Positions 26,335 to 36,167 of a stretch of DNA of 64,000 nucleotides are shown here, piece by piece. The stretch covers positions 50,955 to 114,954 of the forward strand of contig NZ_CANMLV010000016.1 in assembly GCF_947498825.1 (NCBI RefSeq), written 5' to 3'. Each line of letters opens with the position of its first letter. Positions within the stretch are counted from its first letter, which is position 1. The notes under the pieces are model-generated. The model was given only the letters and a program-made list of their open reading frames with translations. It was not told the DNA's origin and searched no databases. This stretch comes from an uncultured Cedecea sp. Lineage in GTDB: Bacteria; Pseudomonadota; Gammaproteobacteria; Enterobacterales; Enterobacteriaceae. The position numbers and the translations under genes were made by a program.

Positions 26335-27618
26335 CTATGGCATCAGTAAATCAGGTAAAAACATGACTGTTTGCGGGAATACAAAAAGAATCGCCGTGAA
26401 AATGAAAAAGGCAATTAAATAAGGTACCGACGATTTCATAAAATCGACCGTATCGCATTTCAAAATTCCACAAACAGTATACATACAAATACCGACTGGC
26501 GGCGTATTCGCCCCCAATAACGTGAGCGTAACAAACATAATGCCAAAGTGAATCGGGTCATAGCCAAGTTCAGTGACAATAGGTAATAAAATTGGCGTCA
26601 GTAGCAATATCAACGGACTGGCATCCAGAACCATACCAATAACCAGTATCAGTGCAAAAATCAACAGCATGATACCTGTTGGATTCTCTGTAAAGTCGGT
26701 AATAAATTCCGTCATTGCCTGAGGCAGCTGATCCAGCACGCTGATATGCCCAAGAATGAAGGCTGCCATCACTAATAGCATGACAATACCCAAGTCAGTG
26801 AGCGTTTCAGTTAAGGTATCAAGCATCCCTTGCCAGGTCAGTTCTTTATAAACCAAACCACCGACAATAATGGCATAGAGAACAATAAATGCCCCGGCTT
26901 CTGAAGTCGTGAATAACCCTAACCGGATGACTACAATAAGGATAATAGGGAACATTAGTGCCCAAAAACCGCGGCGGAAACTGGCGGCAACCTCTTTAAA
27001 TGTTGGCCTGGAGAGTGTTTCCGGTTGAATTTTCATGCGACGAGCCATGATATAATTCGTCACCATTAACGTTATCGTCAATAAAACACCCGGTATAATG
27101 CCTGCAAGGAACAATTTTCCTATAGAGACATTACCGACAAAGCCAAACAGAATTAATAAAATACTGGGGGGAAGTGTTGCTGTTATCAGTGAGGCAAAAG
27201 CGATAACAACCGCGGTGTAGGCCCGAGGGTATCCGCGTTCAATCATAGAGAACCCAAGCATACGTGACTGCATGGAGGCATCTGCGACTGCCGAACCGGC
27301 AACTCCCCCCATCAGCATTGAGAGTAAAACGTTAATTTGCGCCAGTCCACCAATCATCCACCCGGTCAACAGACGCGCAAAATCCAATAAACGCTCAGTA
27401 ATGCCTGTTCGCGTAAGTAAATTTCCAACCAGGATAAATAGCGGAACTGCAATCATCGGAAATGACTGTGTGGGTGCGGCAAATTTTTGAAAAGCGATGC
27501 CCAGAGGCAGAAAGTCGGATGTGAAAAAAAAAGCCAGGCTTGATATGGCAATGACGAATCCTACCGGCATACCCATCAGCATAAACACAATAAACAATAC
27601 ACCGGTCAACCACATCAT
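26335..27618 (-). CDS. TRAP transporter large permease (DctM/YiaN family)
   Basis: A 427-residue inner-membrane protein with about 11-12 helices. Family features include GMPVGFVIAISSLAFF near the start, FPMIAVPLFILVGNLLTRTG, the glycine-rich GGVAGSAVADASM and a late GANTPPVGICMYTVCGI. It forms the sodium-driven translocation unit with the small subunit, and the periplasmic binding protein supplies the substrate. Its start overlaps the small-subunit stop (ATGA). With rspA/rspB and yiaK-like genes next door the substrate is probably a sugar acid such as an aldonate, ketogulonate or uronate. Confidence 0.9.
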   Translation of the reverse strand: MMWLTGVLFIVFMLMGMPVGFVIAISSLAFFFTSDFLPLGIAFQKFAAPTQSFPMIAVPLFILVGNLLTRTGITERLLDFARLLTGWMIGGLAQINVLLSMLMGGVAGSAVADASMQSRMLGFSMIERGYPRAYTAVVIAFASLITATLPPSILLILFGFVGNVSIGKLFLAGIIPGVLLTITLMVTNYIMARRMKIQPETLSRPTFKEVAASFRRGFWALMFPIILIVVIRLGLFTTSEAGAFIVLYAIIVGGLVYKELTWQGMLDTLTETLTDLGIVMLLVMAAFILGHISVLDQLPQAMTEFITDFTENPTGIMLLIFALILVIGMVLDASPLILLLTPILLPIVTELGYDPIHFGIMFVTLTLLGANTPPVGICMYTVCGILKCDTVDFMKSSVPYLIAFFIFTAILFVFPQTVMFLPDLLMP

Positions 27619-28124
27619 GGTAGATTTCCTCTAACAGATAATGCTCGATTAGAATTAATTTTATGAATTAATTGTTCAATACAGGTGAATATCATTAACA
27701 GACATCCTGTCGGAACTGCTGCACTTAAAACCACATGGTTTATTTCTGAAATAGGTAATACGTGTGAGCGGGTGTCCCACATGAAAATATATCCAGAGCA
27801 AGTCCCGAAGCCGAGGAAGGCGATAATTAAGACTCTGTTAATATAATCAACGGCCTCTTGTACCTTCGCCGGTAGCCGTTTTGATAAAATGTCAATTCCC
27901 ATATTACGTTGGTTGACTTGAGCATAATGGATAGAGAACATACTCACCCAGGCGAATAAAACCATGGATATTTCTATAGACCAAATCAGAGGGTATCCTG
28001 CAGCTCGTCCAATAGCAGCAATCAAAATAAGGATAACCATGATAATAAATAGAATTTTCGCAATGGCTGTTTCTATTTTAATCAATGTTTTCATCTGTAA
28101 TATCTCACTCAACGTCCCACCCAA
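27615..28124 (-). CDS. TRAP transporter small permease (DctQ/YiaM family)
   Basis: A 169-residue protein with four membrane helices (for example ILFIIMVILILIAAIGRAAG and VVLSAAVPTGCLLMIFTCIE). The family motif region SIEISMVLFAWVSMFSIHYA then RNMGIDILSKRLP is present. The first eight residues may be an over-extension; MKTLIKIETAIAKIL (start at 28094) would also serve. It bridges the binding protein and DctM-type subunit. It lies between these two genes with ATGA coupling to the large subunit. Confidence 0.85.
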   Translation of the reverse strand: MGGTLSEILQMKTLIKIETAIAKILFIIMVILILIAAIGRAAGYPLIWSIEISMVLFAWVSMFSIHYAQVNQRNMGIDILSKRLPAKVQEAVDYINRVLIIAFLGFGTCSGYIFMWDTRSHVLPISEINHVVLSAAVPTGCLLMIFTCIEQLIHKINSNRALSVRGNLP

Positions 28125-28158
28125 AGGGTGGGCGTAATATAGAAATGATCAAACCCAC

Positions 28159-29187
28159 TTATTTAATATCTAACGCGGTTTTTAAACTGTTTTGAGCCTG
28201 TTCCAGCCCAAGTTTAGCCGGCACATTTGCGCATGCTGCAATAAACGGGGTGAGATCGATCTCATTGACTTTTGCACCGCTTTTAACCATTTTTTCTAAA
28301 ACAGCATTACTTTGCTCGATAATTTTTTGCGAAGTAAACTCTCCGGCATTATAAGACTCTTCCTGAAGAATTTTCTGATATTCGGCTGGGAGCTGATTAA
28401 ACCATTTATCGCCAACAATAATAGATGTCATTAAATGGTAGTGATTAGTTTTGGTGACATCTTTCGCGACTTCATTGAGTTTAGAACCATATAGCGCAGT
28501 CGGGTGCGCTTCGGCTGCATCGACTACCCCCGTCTGAATAGCGGAATAGACTTCGGACCAAGCCATAGGGGTGGGGGACCCTCCCATACAGTTGATGGTT
28601 TCGATAGCGATGGGGGAGTCAGGAACCCTAACACGAACGCCTTTTAAATCAGCTGGTTGTGTAAAAGGCTTTTTCGTCATCATCATACGAGAGCCCTGAT
28701 ACCAGTTGAACGACAGGCTGACTAATCCCGATTTACCTTGTAGCTTCGACTCCCACTCTTTAAAGACCGGTGTAGCGACAAATTTTGCTGCCTGCTCATA
28801 GTCAGACAGTAAAAAAGGAGCATTCAGTATTGCCAGCTCCGGAACGAATTGCGCCAGTCTGCCGCCATCAGTAAGCACTCCCACATTACTTCCTACCTGA
28901 GCCTGTTGAATCAACTCGCCATCAGCCCCTAACTGACCACTGGGAAACAATCTGACACGCACATTTTTATCCGTGCGTTTCTCAACATTTTTCTTAAATT
29001 CTTTAAATCCGGCATATACAGGATCGTCTGGCGATAACGCTGTGCTCAGGTTGAATTCATATGTTTTAGCGGCAAATGAAGACAAGGCAAAAAGTGAAAG
29101 CAATGAGCCTATTGCTATTTTTTTATATATGCCAGATTTCAGGGTGTAAGAATAATTCCTTTCGAAATGTAAGGTATATTTTGACAT
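28159..29187 (-). CDS. TRAP transporter periplasmic binding protein (DctP/YiaO family)
   Basis: A 342-residue protein. GGAGA ten bases before the ATG at 29187 supports this start. The signal sequence is long, with a positive N-region and hydrophobic GSLLSLFALSSFAA, cleaved before KTYEFNLST. The DctP fold is recognisable in VRVRVPDSPIAIETINCMGG and PMAWSEVYSAIQTGVVDAAE. The Arg of VRVRVPDS normally salt-bridges the ligand carboxylate, so the ligand is an organic or sugar acid. First gene of the dctPQM-type operon. Confidence 0.9.
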   Translation of the reverse strand: MSKYTLHFERNYSYTLKSGIYKKIAIGSLLSLFALSSFAAKTYEFNLSTALSPDDPVYAGFKEFKKNVEKRTDKNVRVRLFPSGQLGADGELIQQAQVGSNVGVLTDGGRLAQFVPELAILNAPFLLSDYEQAAKFVATPVFKEWESKLQGKSGLVSLSFNWYQGSRMMMTKKPFTQPADLKGVRVRVPDSPIAIETINCMGGSPTPMAWSEVYSAIQTGVVDAAEAHPTALYGSKLNEVAKDVTKTNHYHLMTSIIVGDKWFNQLPAEYQKILQEESYNAGEFTSQKIIEQSNAVLEKMVKSGAKVNEIDLTPFIAACANVPAKLGLEQAQNSLKTALDIK

Positions 29188-29675
29188 GTTGTTCTGTTCT
29201 CCAAAGGAAAGGTTATGGGTTTAAAATACGTCCAGGACCGTTTATCACCTGGCAACGTTAACGTCTATATAGCCAAGACATCAGAGATATAACCGTTAAC
29301 ACAATTGTTTAATATTCCTCTTGCATCTGACATCAGTTTTACTCAGTCATTATTTATGTATAGACAGACATTTGTTTCTACTTTTCATAAAAATATTTCT
29401 TTGTTTGTGATGTTAAACAGAGTTTTTCTATAAGGAAATGAATTTTTATTTCAACGTCAAATGATTATTTAGCGATATTTGTCACAAAAATATTTTTTCT
29501 GAATCGATAATCATAGGACGTTAATCATTTCATTTTTTAGTTTAATCAATAAAGGTAATGCTTAATTTGGCATAATGAGTATCGTTATAAAGATTAGATG
29601 ATTTTTGTCATCTCTCATTGAGCCTTTTTTCAGCGTTACCCTTATTGTTAAAGCATTATTGGATATTCTCCGTCA
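29188..29675. other. AT-rich promoter region between TRAP and yiaK-like genes
   Basis: About 490 bp with no coding frame. It must contain the promoter of the TRAP operon. A hairpin AGATGATTTTTGTCATCT near 29593-29610 lies between the two transcription units, but lacks a T tail. Confidence 0.5.
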
Positions 29676-30710
29676 TCATTTTTCGCTATCTTGGGCGAGT
29701 GCAACCACTTCGGCCCAAACGCTGTCGTCAACGGGGATACCATTGGTACGATTTTCTTGCCGATTTTTAGCAGAATGTTCGCCGGGATAATAAACCTCTT
29801 TCTGACCTTCTGCCGCCGTCGACGTTTTGACATAGTCTGCCACGCTGTCAGCCATTTTTTCACTAAACTCATGGCCACCGAGCTGCGTTGGATCGAACAC
29901 CATAAAAATCTGGCTGGCTCCAGTACAACTCCCTTTCCCGACTTTATCGATCTCATTTGTTGGATGCCCTGCGGACAGCAATGCGGCCATGGCATCTAAT
30001 AAAACAGCCATTCCGGATCCTTTCCAGTATCCGGTCGGAAGGATCCGCATCGACTGCTCAATTGGTCCGGGCTCATCCGTTAAATTTCCCTGCTGGTCGA
30101 AACCTCCGGGAAAGGGTAAGCGTTCATTTTTAAGCCGGGTGACCTGTAATTTTCCGTATGAGTATTGCGACATGGCCATATCTAACACGACAGGCCCCTT
30201 TTCTCGTGGTACCGCCATTACAAAAGGATTATTACCGAGGCGGGTATTTTTGCCTCCCCATGCCGGCATACAGGACTCCGTATTTGTCCAGCAAATCGCG
30301 GCAAGACCTTGCTCTGCTGCCCTCCATCCGTATGTGCCTCCTCGCATCCAGTGGGTGGTATTACGTAAAGCAACAATCCCTATACCATTCTGGCGCGCCA
30401 GCTCTGCTGCCTTATCAACGGCAAATAAAGCATTAGTAATACCGATCCCTTGGTTACCGTCATAGATCTCAATGACGCCTAATGACTTAACCTGAGTCGG
30501 TTCTGCCTGAATGTCGATCCAGCCCTTTTTAACGTAGTCAACAAAGCGGGATACGCGGTTTAAACCATGCGAATAGACGCCATCGCAGCTGGACTCGGTG
30601 TGAATTTGGGCGCAGATATCCGCTTGTTGTTCACTTAATCCTGCATTTAAAAATGCCTTTTTTACTGTCTTTTTTATGGTGTCAAAACTGATTCTTTGCA
30701 TTTTTTTCAT
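29676..30710 (-). CDS. YiaK-like oxidoreductase (Ldh2/malate-L-lactate dehydrogenase family)
   Basis: A 344-residue NAD(P)H-dependent reductase, close to E. coli 2,3-diketo-L-gulonate reductase YiaK (332). Shared blocks are GVYSHGLNRVSRFV, VALRNTTHWMRGGTYGWRAA, AICWTNTESCMPAWGG, RILPTGYWKGSGMAVLLD and NGIPVDDSVWAEV. The catalytic His is in YSHG (about residue 45). Diketogulonate or another keto-sugar acid is the likely substrate, but the family also includes lactate, malate and ureidoglycolate enzymes. It follows rspB by 36 bp, so rspA-rspB-this gene is one operon. The C-terminal ASQIFMVFDPTQLGG is also family-typical. Confidence 0.85.
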   Translation of the reverse strand: MKKMQRISFDTIKKTVKKAFLNAGLSEQQADICAQIHTESSCDGVYSHGLNRVSRFVDYVKKGWIDIQAEPTQVKSLGVIEIYDGNQGIGITNALFAVDKAAELARQNGIGIVALRNTTHWMRGGTYGWRAAEQGLAAICWTNTESCMPAWGGKNTRLGNNPFVMAVPREKGPVVLDMAMSQYSYGKLQVTRLKNERLPFPGGFDQQGNLTDEPGPIEQSMRILPTGYWKGSGMAVLLDAMAALLSAGHPTNEIDKVGKGSCTGASQIFMVFDPTQLGGHEFSEKMADSVADYVKTSTAAEGQKEVYYPGEHSAKNRQENRTNGIPVDDSVWAEVVALAQDSEK

Positions 30711-30746
30711 CTCGTTATGAAGATCAATATTCCACGATAAATGTCA

Positions 30747-31760
30747 TTACGCCTGAATATCTAAAATGACTTTGCAGCAACCCCGGGGGTCTTGTTCGAA
30801 TTTACTCATCGCATCTTCTGCCTGAGAAAGCGGTAAATAATGGGTGACTAATTTTTCAGGTTCGAGCAATCCACGCGTCAGCCAGTCAATCACTGCGGGG
30901 AAGCGTTTGCTATTAAGACGCGAGGTAAAAAGCGACAGCTCCTTACTGGTAAGACCCTTCTGGGTAAAATGACAGGCCTCGTCTGAAAAACCGAGCAGCC
31001 CGATACGTGCTGCAGGGGAGGCCAGGGCAATCGCTTCTGACAGAATAGAAGGGTGACAAGCCGCATCAATAATCAAGGTTGGTTTAATGCCGGCTAACTG
31101 TGTTGACAGCGGAACCTGACTATTATCCAGCGTCAGATCTGCACCATTATTACGAGCCATCAACAGTCGTTCCGGTAAACGATCGGCCACAATGACCTGA
31201 TCCACACCATAAACACTTTTCAGTACCTGAATCGCCGTTAATCCCATTGGACCTGCGCCATAAATCAGGGCGATATCACCGGGAACTGGTGAGAGAAAGG
31301 CGCTGATATTCGCGGCAATCGTAAAGGGCTCTATAAGGCTTGCCAGTTGATCGGGTATTGCATCAGGAACAGGATAAGCATTAGCAGCCGGTACGCAGCT
31401 GTATTCGCTAAATCCACCATCCCGATGTACACCGATAACCTGTAATTCGGTACACACATTAGGGCGGTTAACCGAGCAGGGATAACAATGACCGCAGCTC
31501 ACGACCGGATCCACCGAAACACGCTCTCCAAGTCGTGAGGCGTCGATACCCTCTCCAACAGCATCAATTACGCCGAAAAACTCATGCCCGATAACACGCG
31601 GATATTGGGCAAAAGGATTGTGGCCACGCCAAATATGGACATCTGAGCCGCAGATACTGGCATAGCGGACTTTCACCCGAACTTCACCTGTCGCGGGTTG
31701 TGGGACAGGGCGTTCTTCAATCTGCAATTTGTTGGGCTGCTGTATCACAATGCTTTTCAT
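30747..31760 (-). CDS. rspB: Zinc-dependent sugar-acid dehydrogenase RspB
   Basis: A 337-residue medium-chain dehydrogenase; the start MKSIVIQQPNKLQIEERPVP at 31760 matches RspB (339 residues in E. coli). The catalytic zinc site is CGSDVH with GHEFFG, the structural zinc site is CGHCYPCSVNRPNVC, and the NAD site is IYGAGPMGLTAIQVL. It is adjacent to rspA as in E. coli. Relatives of RspB have been reported as L-gulonate 5-dehydrogenases feeding D-mannonate to RspA-type dehydratases; I recall this from the literature and have not verified it here. Longer frame to 31883 overlaps rspA and is not supported. Confidence 0.85.
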   Translation of the reverse strand: MKSIVIQQPNKLQIEERPVPQPATGEVRVKVRYASICGSDVHIWRGHNPFAQYPRVIGHEFFGVIDAVGEGIDASRLGERVSVDPVVSCGHCYPCSVNRPNVCTELQVIGVHRDGGFSEYSCVPAANAYPVPDAIPDQLASLIEPFTIAANISAFLSPVPGDIALIYGAGPMGLTAIQVLKSVYGVDQVIVADRLPERLLMARNNGADLTLDNSQVPLSTQLAGIKPTLIIDAACHPSILSEAIALASPAARIGLLGFSDEACHFTQKGLTSKELSLFTSRLNSKRFPAVIDWLTRGLLEPEKLVTHYLPLSQAEDAMSKFEQDPRGCCKVILDIQA

Positions 31761-31788
31761 TTTTAACCTCTGATAATCGGGTCTGCTA

Positions 31789-33033
31789 TTACCAGTTCCA
31801 CAGAGTGCCATCTTCCAGACGGGCAACCGGCAAATGGGCGGGATCATAGGGGTACTTTGCGGCCAGCTTTTCATCAAACTCAATGCCTAATCCTGGTTTG
31901 TCGCCCGGGTGCATATAACCGCCATCGAAAGTCCAGCTATGCGGGAATACTTCCAGCATTTGTTCTGAATACCCCATATATTCCTGAACACCGAAGTTCG
32001 GTACCCAGAGATCAAAATGCAGTGCTGCTGCCATACAGACAGGAGAGAGGTCGGAGGGACCGTGTGAACCTGTTCGTACCTGATAGAGAGAGGCAAAATC
32101 GGCAATGCGACGCATACCCGTAATGCCGCCCGCATGCGTAATTGTGGTGCGGATATAGTCGATGAGTTGCTCTTCAATCAGCTGTTTACAATCCCAGATG
32201 CTGTTAAACACTTCCCCCACGGCAATCGGCGTGATGGTGTGCTGACGAATTAAACGAAAGCAGGCCTGATTTTCGGCAGGAGTTGGATCCTCCATCCAGA
32301 ACAGGCGATAATCTTCAATACTTTTACCAAAACGCGCGGCTTCAATAGGGGTCAGACGATGGTGCATGTCGTGCAGCAAATGCTCGTTGAAACCAAATTT
32401 TTCGCGCACGGCCTCAAACAGCTTCGGCGTAAAATCGAGATATTTTTCTGTCGACCACAGTTGTTCTTCCGGATAGCTGCCTTTAGTTGCGGGCTCATAG
32501 GCGAGTCCTTTTCCTTTCGCCATACCGTAAGTGGTTTTCATACCCGGCACGCCACACTGCACGCGAATTGCCTTGAATCCTTCATCACGATGTCTGGCAT
32601 AATCATCCAGCACTTCATCAATCGAGTGGCCTGTAGTATGGCAATAGACCATAACACCCGTGCGCGATGCGCCTCCCAGCAACTGGTAAAGCGGCATATT
32701 GGCGGCTTTGGCTTTGATATCCCACAACGCGGTATCCACTGCTGAAATCGCGGACATCGTCACAGGGCCACGACGCCAGTACGCCCCTTTATATAAAAAC
32801 TGCCAGATATCTTCGATATGATGCGCATCACGCCCAATAAGCTGTGGACAGATATGATCTTTGAGGTAAGAAGCAACTGGTAGCTCACGGCCGTTGAGAG
32901 TGGCATCACCCAGACCGGTTAATCCGCTGTCTGTCGTAATTTTCAAGGTGACAAAGTTACGCCCAGGGCAGGTGACAAATACTTCAGCACTGACAATCTT
33001 CACGCTAGTTATCCTTTTTATACGTACAGACAC
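31789..33033 (-). CDS. rspA: Mannonate-dehydratase-family protein RspA (enolase superfamily)
   Basis: A 414-residue member of the ManD subgroup. Metal and catalytic features are [22 protein letters not shown] (Asp and His), [11 protein letters not shown] and [10 protein letters not shown] (metal Glu), then [16 protein letters not shown] and [10 protein letters not shown]. The closing LEDGTLWNW is the family C-terminus. These enzymes dehydrate D-mannonate (or D-gluconate, often slowly) to 2-keto-3-deoxygluconate. First gene of the rspA-rspB-yiaK-like operon, all leftward. E. coli RspA was first described as lowering homoserine-lactone-dependent rpoS signalling, which is probably indirect. Confidence 0.88.
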   Translation of the reverse strand: MSVRIKRITSVKIVSAEVFVTCPGRNFVTLKITTDSGLTGLGDATLNGRELPVASYLKDHICPQLIGRDAHHIEDIWQFLYKGAYWRRGPVTMSAISAVDTALWDIKAKAANMPLYQLLGGASRTGVMVYCHTTGHSIDEVLDDYARHRDEGFKAIRVQCGVPGMKTTYGMAKGKGLAYEPATKGSYPEEQLWSTEKYLDFTPKLFEAVREKFGFNEHLLHDMHHRLTPIEAARFGKSIEDYRLFWMEDPTPAENQACFRLIRQHTITPIAVGEVFNSIWDCKQLIEEQLIDYIRTTITHAGGITGMRRIADFASLYQVRTGSHGPSDLSPVCMAAALHFDLWVPNFGVQEYMGYSEQMLEVFPHSWTFDGGYMHPGDKPGLGIEFDEKLAAKYPYDPAHLPVARLEDGTLWNW

Positions 33034-33880
33034 TCTTCAATGCTTACTACCATACAACCATATTTATGGAGATTATTTGAACAGCTTCACATTTAGTTAA
33101 CATTGTTGATGTTTGTTTAAAGACTGTGATGAATGACCAGAGTTATGGATTACGTTATGTCCGATGTATGATCGGTTCCCCGTTATTTGAGAACGATTTG
33201 ATTCGCGTTTTCTGAGTATTTTTCGATATATCTTTCGGGGACGATTATTTATGTTTTTCTGGTTTTAACCTTGCTGTCAAACCGTGTTTTCACTTTGAGT
33301 TGACGTAATAATTCAAAGTGAAAAATACTTAAAACCCCCCTCCTAAATAAATTATTAAATGTCTTAATAAATCCGTTATTTTTATTGTATCTGAATGATT
33401 TATTTGGTTTTTTAATGAATGGATAACTCTGTCTGCAGATAAAGAACAGCCAGGGATTTCACATGTAGCCTCATCAATAACATTCGGGATACTGGAAGGC
33501 TCTCAGTAATATAAACCATCATAAATAAAATCCAATGCTCACTGGATATCAGACTGGTTTACAAGAACTCACGGCTTTCTCTCTTCCGAATTTATTTTTT
33601 ATCCGACGTTTAAGATTTATATTTAACCGACAATGCATCTGATAAAGACATTGATGACTGGAGATAATTCCTTTAAATCTGAGATGACAATCACATTTTC
33701 AGAAGTCAGACCGATTTGGCTCAGACATAATATCCTGAACGGTATCTGTTTAACTCCTGAAAATGAAAGGTTGTAAATATCATTACAGATGTCTCAATCC
33801 AGCGAGGGGATGCCTTTAAGACTTCTGGTTAATGGAGCTGGCGAAAAATCAGTGCAGCACAAAACCTGAAATATTATTTT
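33034..33880. other. Gene-free 850-bp stretch between rspA and the HutC-type regulator
   Basis: AT-rich DNA that must include the rspA promoter near its left end. I find no frame with family features and no clear terminator or repeat. CAAAGTGAAAA-type words around 33310-33330 mirror CTTTGAGTT just before, possibly a weak operator or hairpin. Confidence 0.4.
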
Positions 33881-34597
33881 CTATTGGGGTTTGCGATAAG
33901 CCGTAAACTCGAAGCTGTACTGCTTTAACCTAAAATAATTGATGGTAAATTCAAAAGGAATGCCATTTGTTAACTTACTGACTGATTCAACACGCAAAAT
34001 GGGTGTACCTACAGGGCTGTTCAGTAACGGTGCAATCTCTTCCGTTAATGTATCAGGTCGAACGACTTGTTTGCTTGAGGCAATAGTGAGTCCTTTCTGA
34101 TTCTCAATATAATCATATTTTGAGGTTTGCATTATTTCCAGACTTAAATCAGTAAACATTTCTACTGGCAGGTAAGTACATTCTAATATTTCAGGCTCTT
34201 TATCAATCAAGCGTAAACGTCTGATTGCATAAATGAGTTGCCCTTCTTCTATCTGTAATTTTTTGGCAATAAGGGCATTACTGGGTTGAATTTCAAAGGT
34301 AATGACTTTAGAAGAAGGTTTTCTGCCTTGTGCCGAGACTTCCTCAATAAAGCCAGTCAGCTCGAAAGCATTATGCTGCGTTTTTGGGGCTTTTACGTAA
34401 GTGCCACTTCCTCTGACACGATTCAGGAGATCTTGTTCAAGTAACACTTCCATTGCCTTGCGGATAGTGACACGACTAACGACAAAGGTATCCTGTAGTA
34501 TGGCTTCAGTTGGCAGTAATGTACCCGGTTTATATTTTCCGTTTTTAATCTCTTCGATCAGCTGTTCAGCTATCTGCAAATATCTTGGTTTATCCAC
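33881..34597 (-). CDS. GntR/HutC-family regulator of the alpha-glucoside genes
   Basis: A 238-residue regulator. I place the start at the GTG at 34597 because GGAGG stands nine bases upstream and the protein then opens VDKPRYLQIAEQLIEEIKNG, the normal HutC beginning. The longer frame to 34765 and the ATG at 34627 lack a ribosome site. The winged HTH spans LLPTEAILQDTFVVSRVTIR; a C-terminal UTRA ligand domain includes YAIRRLRLIDKEPEILE and ILRVESVSKLTNGIPFE. It diverges from the GH4 gene, leaving 186 bp with several TGTATTA-like words that may be operators. Probably a repressor relieved by a sugar phosphate. Confidence 0.85.
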   Translation of the reverse strand: MDKPRYLQIAEQLIEEIKNGKYKPGTLLPTEAILQDTFVVSRVTIRKAMEVLLEQDLLNRVRGSGTYVKAPKTQHNAFELTGFIEEVSAQGRKPSSKVITFEIQPSNALIAKKLQIEEGQLIYAIRRLRLIDKEPEILECTYLPVEMFTDLSLEIMQTSKYDYIENQKGLTIASSKQVVRPDTLTEEIAPLLNSPVGTPILRVESVSKLTNGIPFEFTINYFRLKQYSFEFTAYRKPQ

Positions 34598-34782
34598 GCG
34601 AGTGTCCCTCCAACAGGCATGATTCATGATAACAAAAATGTGATCGATAATACATTTAAAGTACATTTTAACAATTTTATTGCTACCTGGTTCAAAAAAT
34701 GACCTCAAATGTATTATTAATGTATTGTTTGTTTGGTACTTTAATAATACAAATCGACCAGTCATAGAACGGGGATGAAAGC

Positions 34783-36105
34783 ATGAAAAAACAAAAACTC
34801 ACTATAGTTGGGGCAGGGAGTACCTACACATTAGGAATGATCAACAGCCTGATTGCAGAAAAAGAGAATTTTCCGCTCAAAAAAATTACTTTCTATGATA
34901 TTGACGAGCAACGTCAGGCTTCTAATGCTATGGCAACCGAAATAGTCTTACGTGAAGCTTATCCGGAAGTGGAAGAGTTTATTTATACGACGGATAAAGC
35001 TGAGGCATTCAGTGACAGTGATTTCTTTTTCATTCAGATCCGCACGGGTGGTTTAGCGATGCGCGAGCGTGATGAACAGATTCCACTCTCATTTGGCTGT
35101 GTAGGGCAAGAGACTTGTGGTGCGGGAGGGATGGCTTATGGACTACGTTCAATAGGCGACATGATAACGCTGATTAATGAAATTCGACACTACTCTGCAG
35201 ATGCCTGGATCCTCAATTATACCAACCCAGCAGCAATAGTAGCGGAAGCTCTAAACCGCGAGTTTCCCGATGATAAACGTATCCTGAATATCTGCGATAT
35301 GCCGGCTGCAATCATGGTCAGTTACGCTCAGTTACTCAACTGCGAAATTTGGGATCTGGTACCTGAATATTTTGGTTTAAATCATTACGGATGGTTCACT
35401 AAAATTCGTAACCGTCAGGGGGACGATCTGACGGGTAAAATTAAGCATATTATCCTGGAAAAAGGGATCACTGCGGTGGATGCTGAAATTGCAGATGACC
35501 CTTCATGGCAGGCAACTTTTAAGAATATGCAAATAATGTTGCGTGACAATCCTGAGTATCTTCCTAACACTTATTTGCAATATTACCTGTATCCGGAAAA
35601 AATGGTGGCCAAAGAGGACATCAATAATACCCGCGCGCGCCAGGTCATTAATGGTCGAGAGAAACGCGTTTTTGAACTTAACCGCCGTATTATTGAAGCT
35701 GGAACAGCACAACAGGAACATCTACATGCGGATATTCATGGGCGCTATATGGTGCGAGTCGCAGCTTCATTAGCTTATAACCAGGGCGAGACCTACTTAG
35801 TTATCGTGCCTAATAATGGTGCAATTGCAAATATTCAAGCTGATGCCATGGTTGAAGTCCCGGCAGCGTTAACCAATGATGGTCCTAAACCTTTTGCTGT
35901 CGGACAGATCCCTACTTTCCAGAAAGCCATGATAGAAACACAGCTTGGTTACGAGAAGTTAGTCGTTGATGCATGGTTTAGTGGTTGCCGTCAAACCTTA
36001 GTCAATGCATTGACATTAAACCGTACCGTAATAAATGTGCCCGCTGCGCAAGCGATTGTCGATAAATTACTCGCAGAGAACGCCTCTTATTTACCTCAAT
36101 TTTAA
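34783..36105 (+). CDS. aglB: 6-phospho-alpha-glucosidase, glycoside hydrolase family 4 (AglB/GlvA type)
   Basis: A 440-residue enzyme, the length of Klebsiella AglB. The NAD-binding start is LTIVGAGSTYTLGMI. The metal-binding signature CDMP at residues 171-174 marks the alpha-glucosidase branch of GH4 (beta enzymes have CNVP), and His201 in GLNHYGW is the second metal ligand. GH4 enzymes need NAD+ and Mn2+ and cleave by an oxidation-elimination mechanism. Substrates are phosphorylated disaccharides such as maltose 6-phosphate or sucrose-isomer phosphates, supplied by the adjoining PTS transporter. The gene is divergent from its presumed regulator. Confidence 0.88.
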   Translation: MKKQKLTIVGAGSTYTLGMINSLIAEKENFPLKKITFYDIDEQRQASNAMATEIVLREAYPEVEEFIYTTDKAEAFSDSDFFFIQIRTGGLAMRERDEQIPLSFGCVGQETCGAGGMAYGLRSIGDMITLINEIRHYSADAWILNYTNPAAIVAEALNREFPDDKRILNICDMPAAIMVSYAQLLNCEIWDLVPEYFGLNHYGWFTKIRNRQGDDLTGKIKHIILEKGITAVDAEIADDPSWQATFKNMQIMLRDNPEYLPNTYLQYYLYPEKMVAKEDINNTRARQVINGREKRVFELNRRIIEAGTAQQEHLHADIHGRYMVRVAASLAYNQGETYLVIVPNNGAIANIQADAMVEVPAALTNDGPKPFAVGQIPTFQKAMIETQLGYEKLVVDAWFSGCRQTLVNALTLNRTVINVPAAQAIVDKLLAENASYLPQF

Positions 36106-36111
36106 TATTTT

Positions 36112-36137
36112 ATCAGGCCCAATTAAACGGGCCTGAT
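36112..36137 (+). other. Intercistronic hairpin between GH4 and PTS genes
   Basis: A perfect 9-bp stem ATCAGGCCC / GGGCCTGAT with an 8-base loop, seven bases after the GH4 stop and with no T run. It is placed to adjust mRNA stability or relative expression of the two genes and is unlikely to be a strong terminator. Confidence 0.6.
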
Positions 36138-36167
36138 AAAACAGTTTAACCAAAGGATGAGGCTGTT

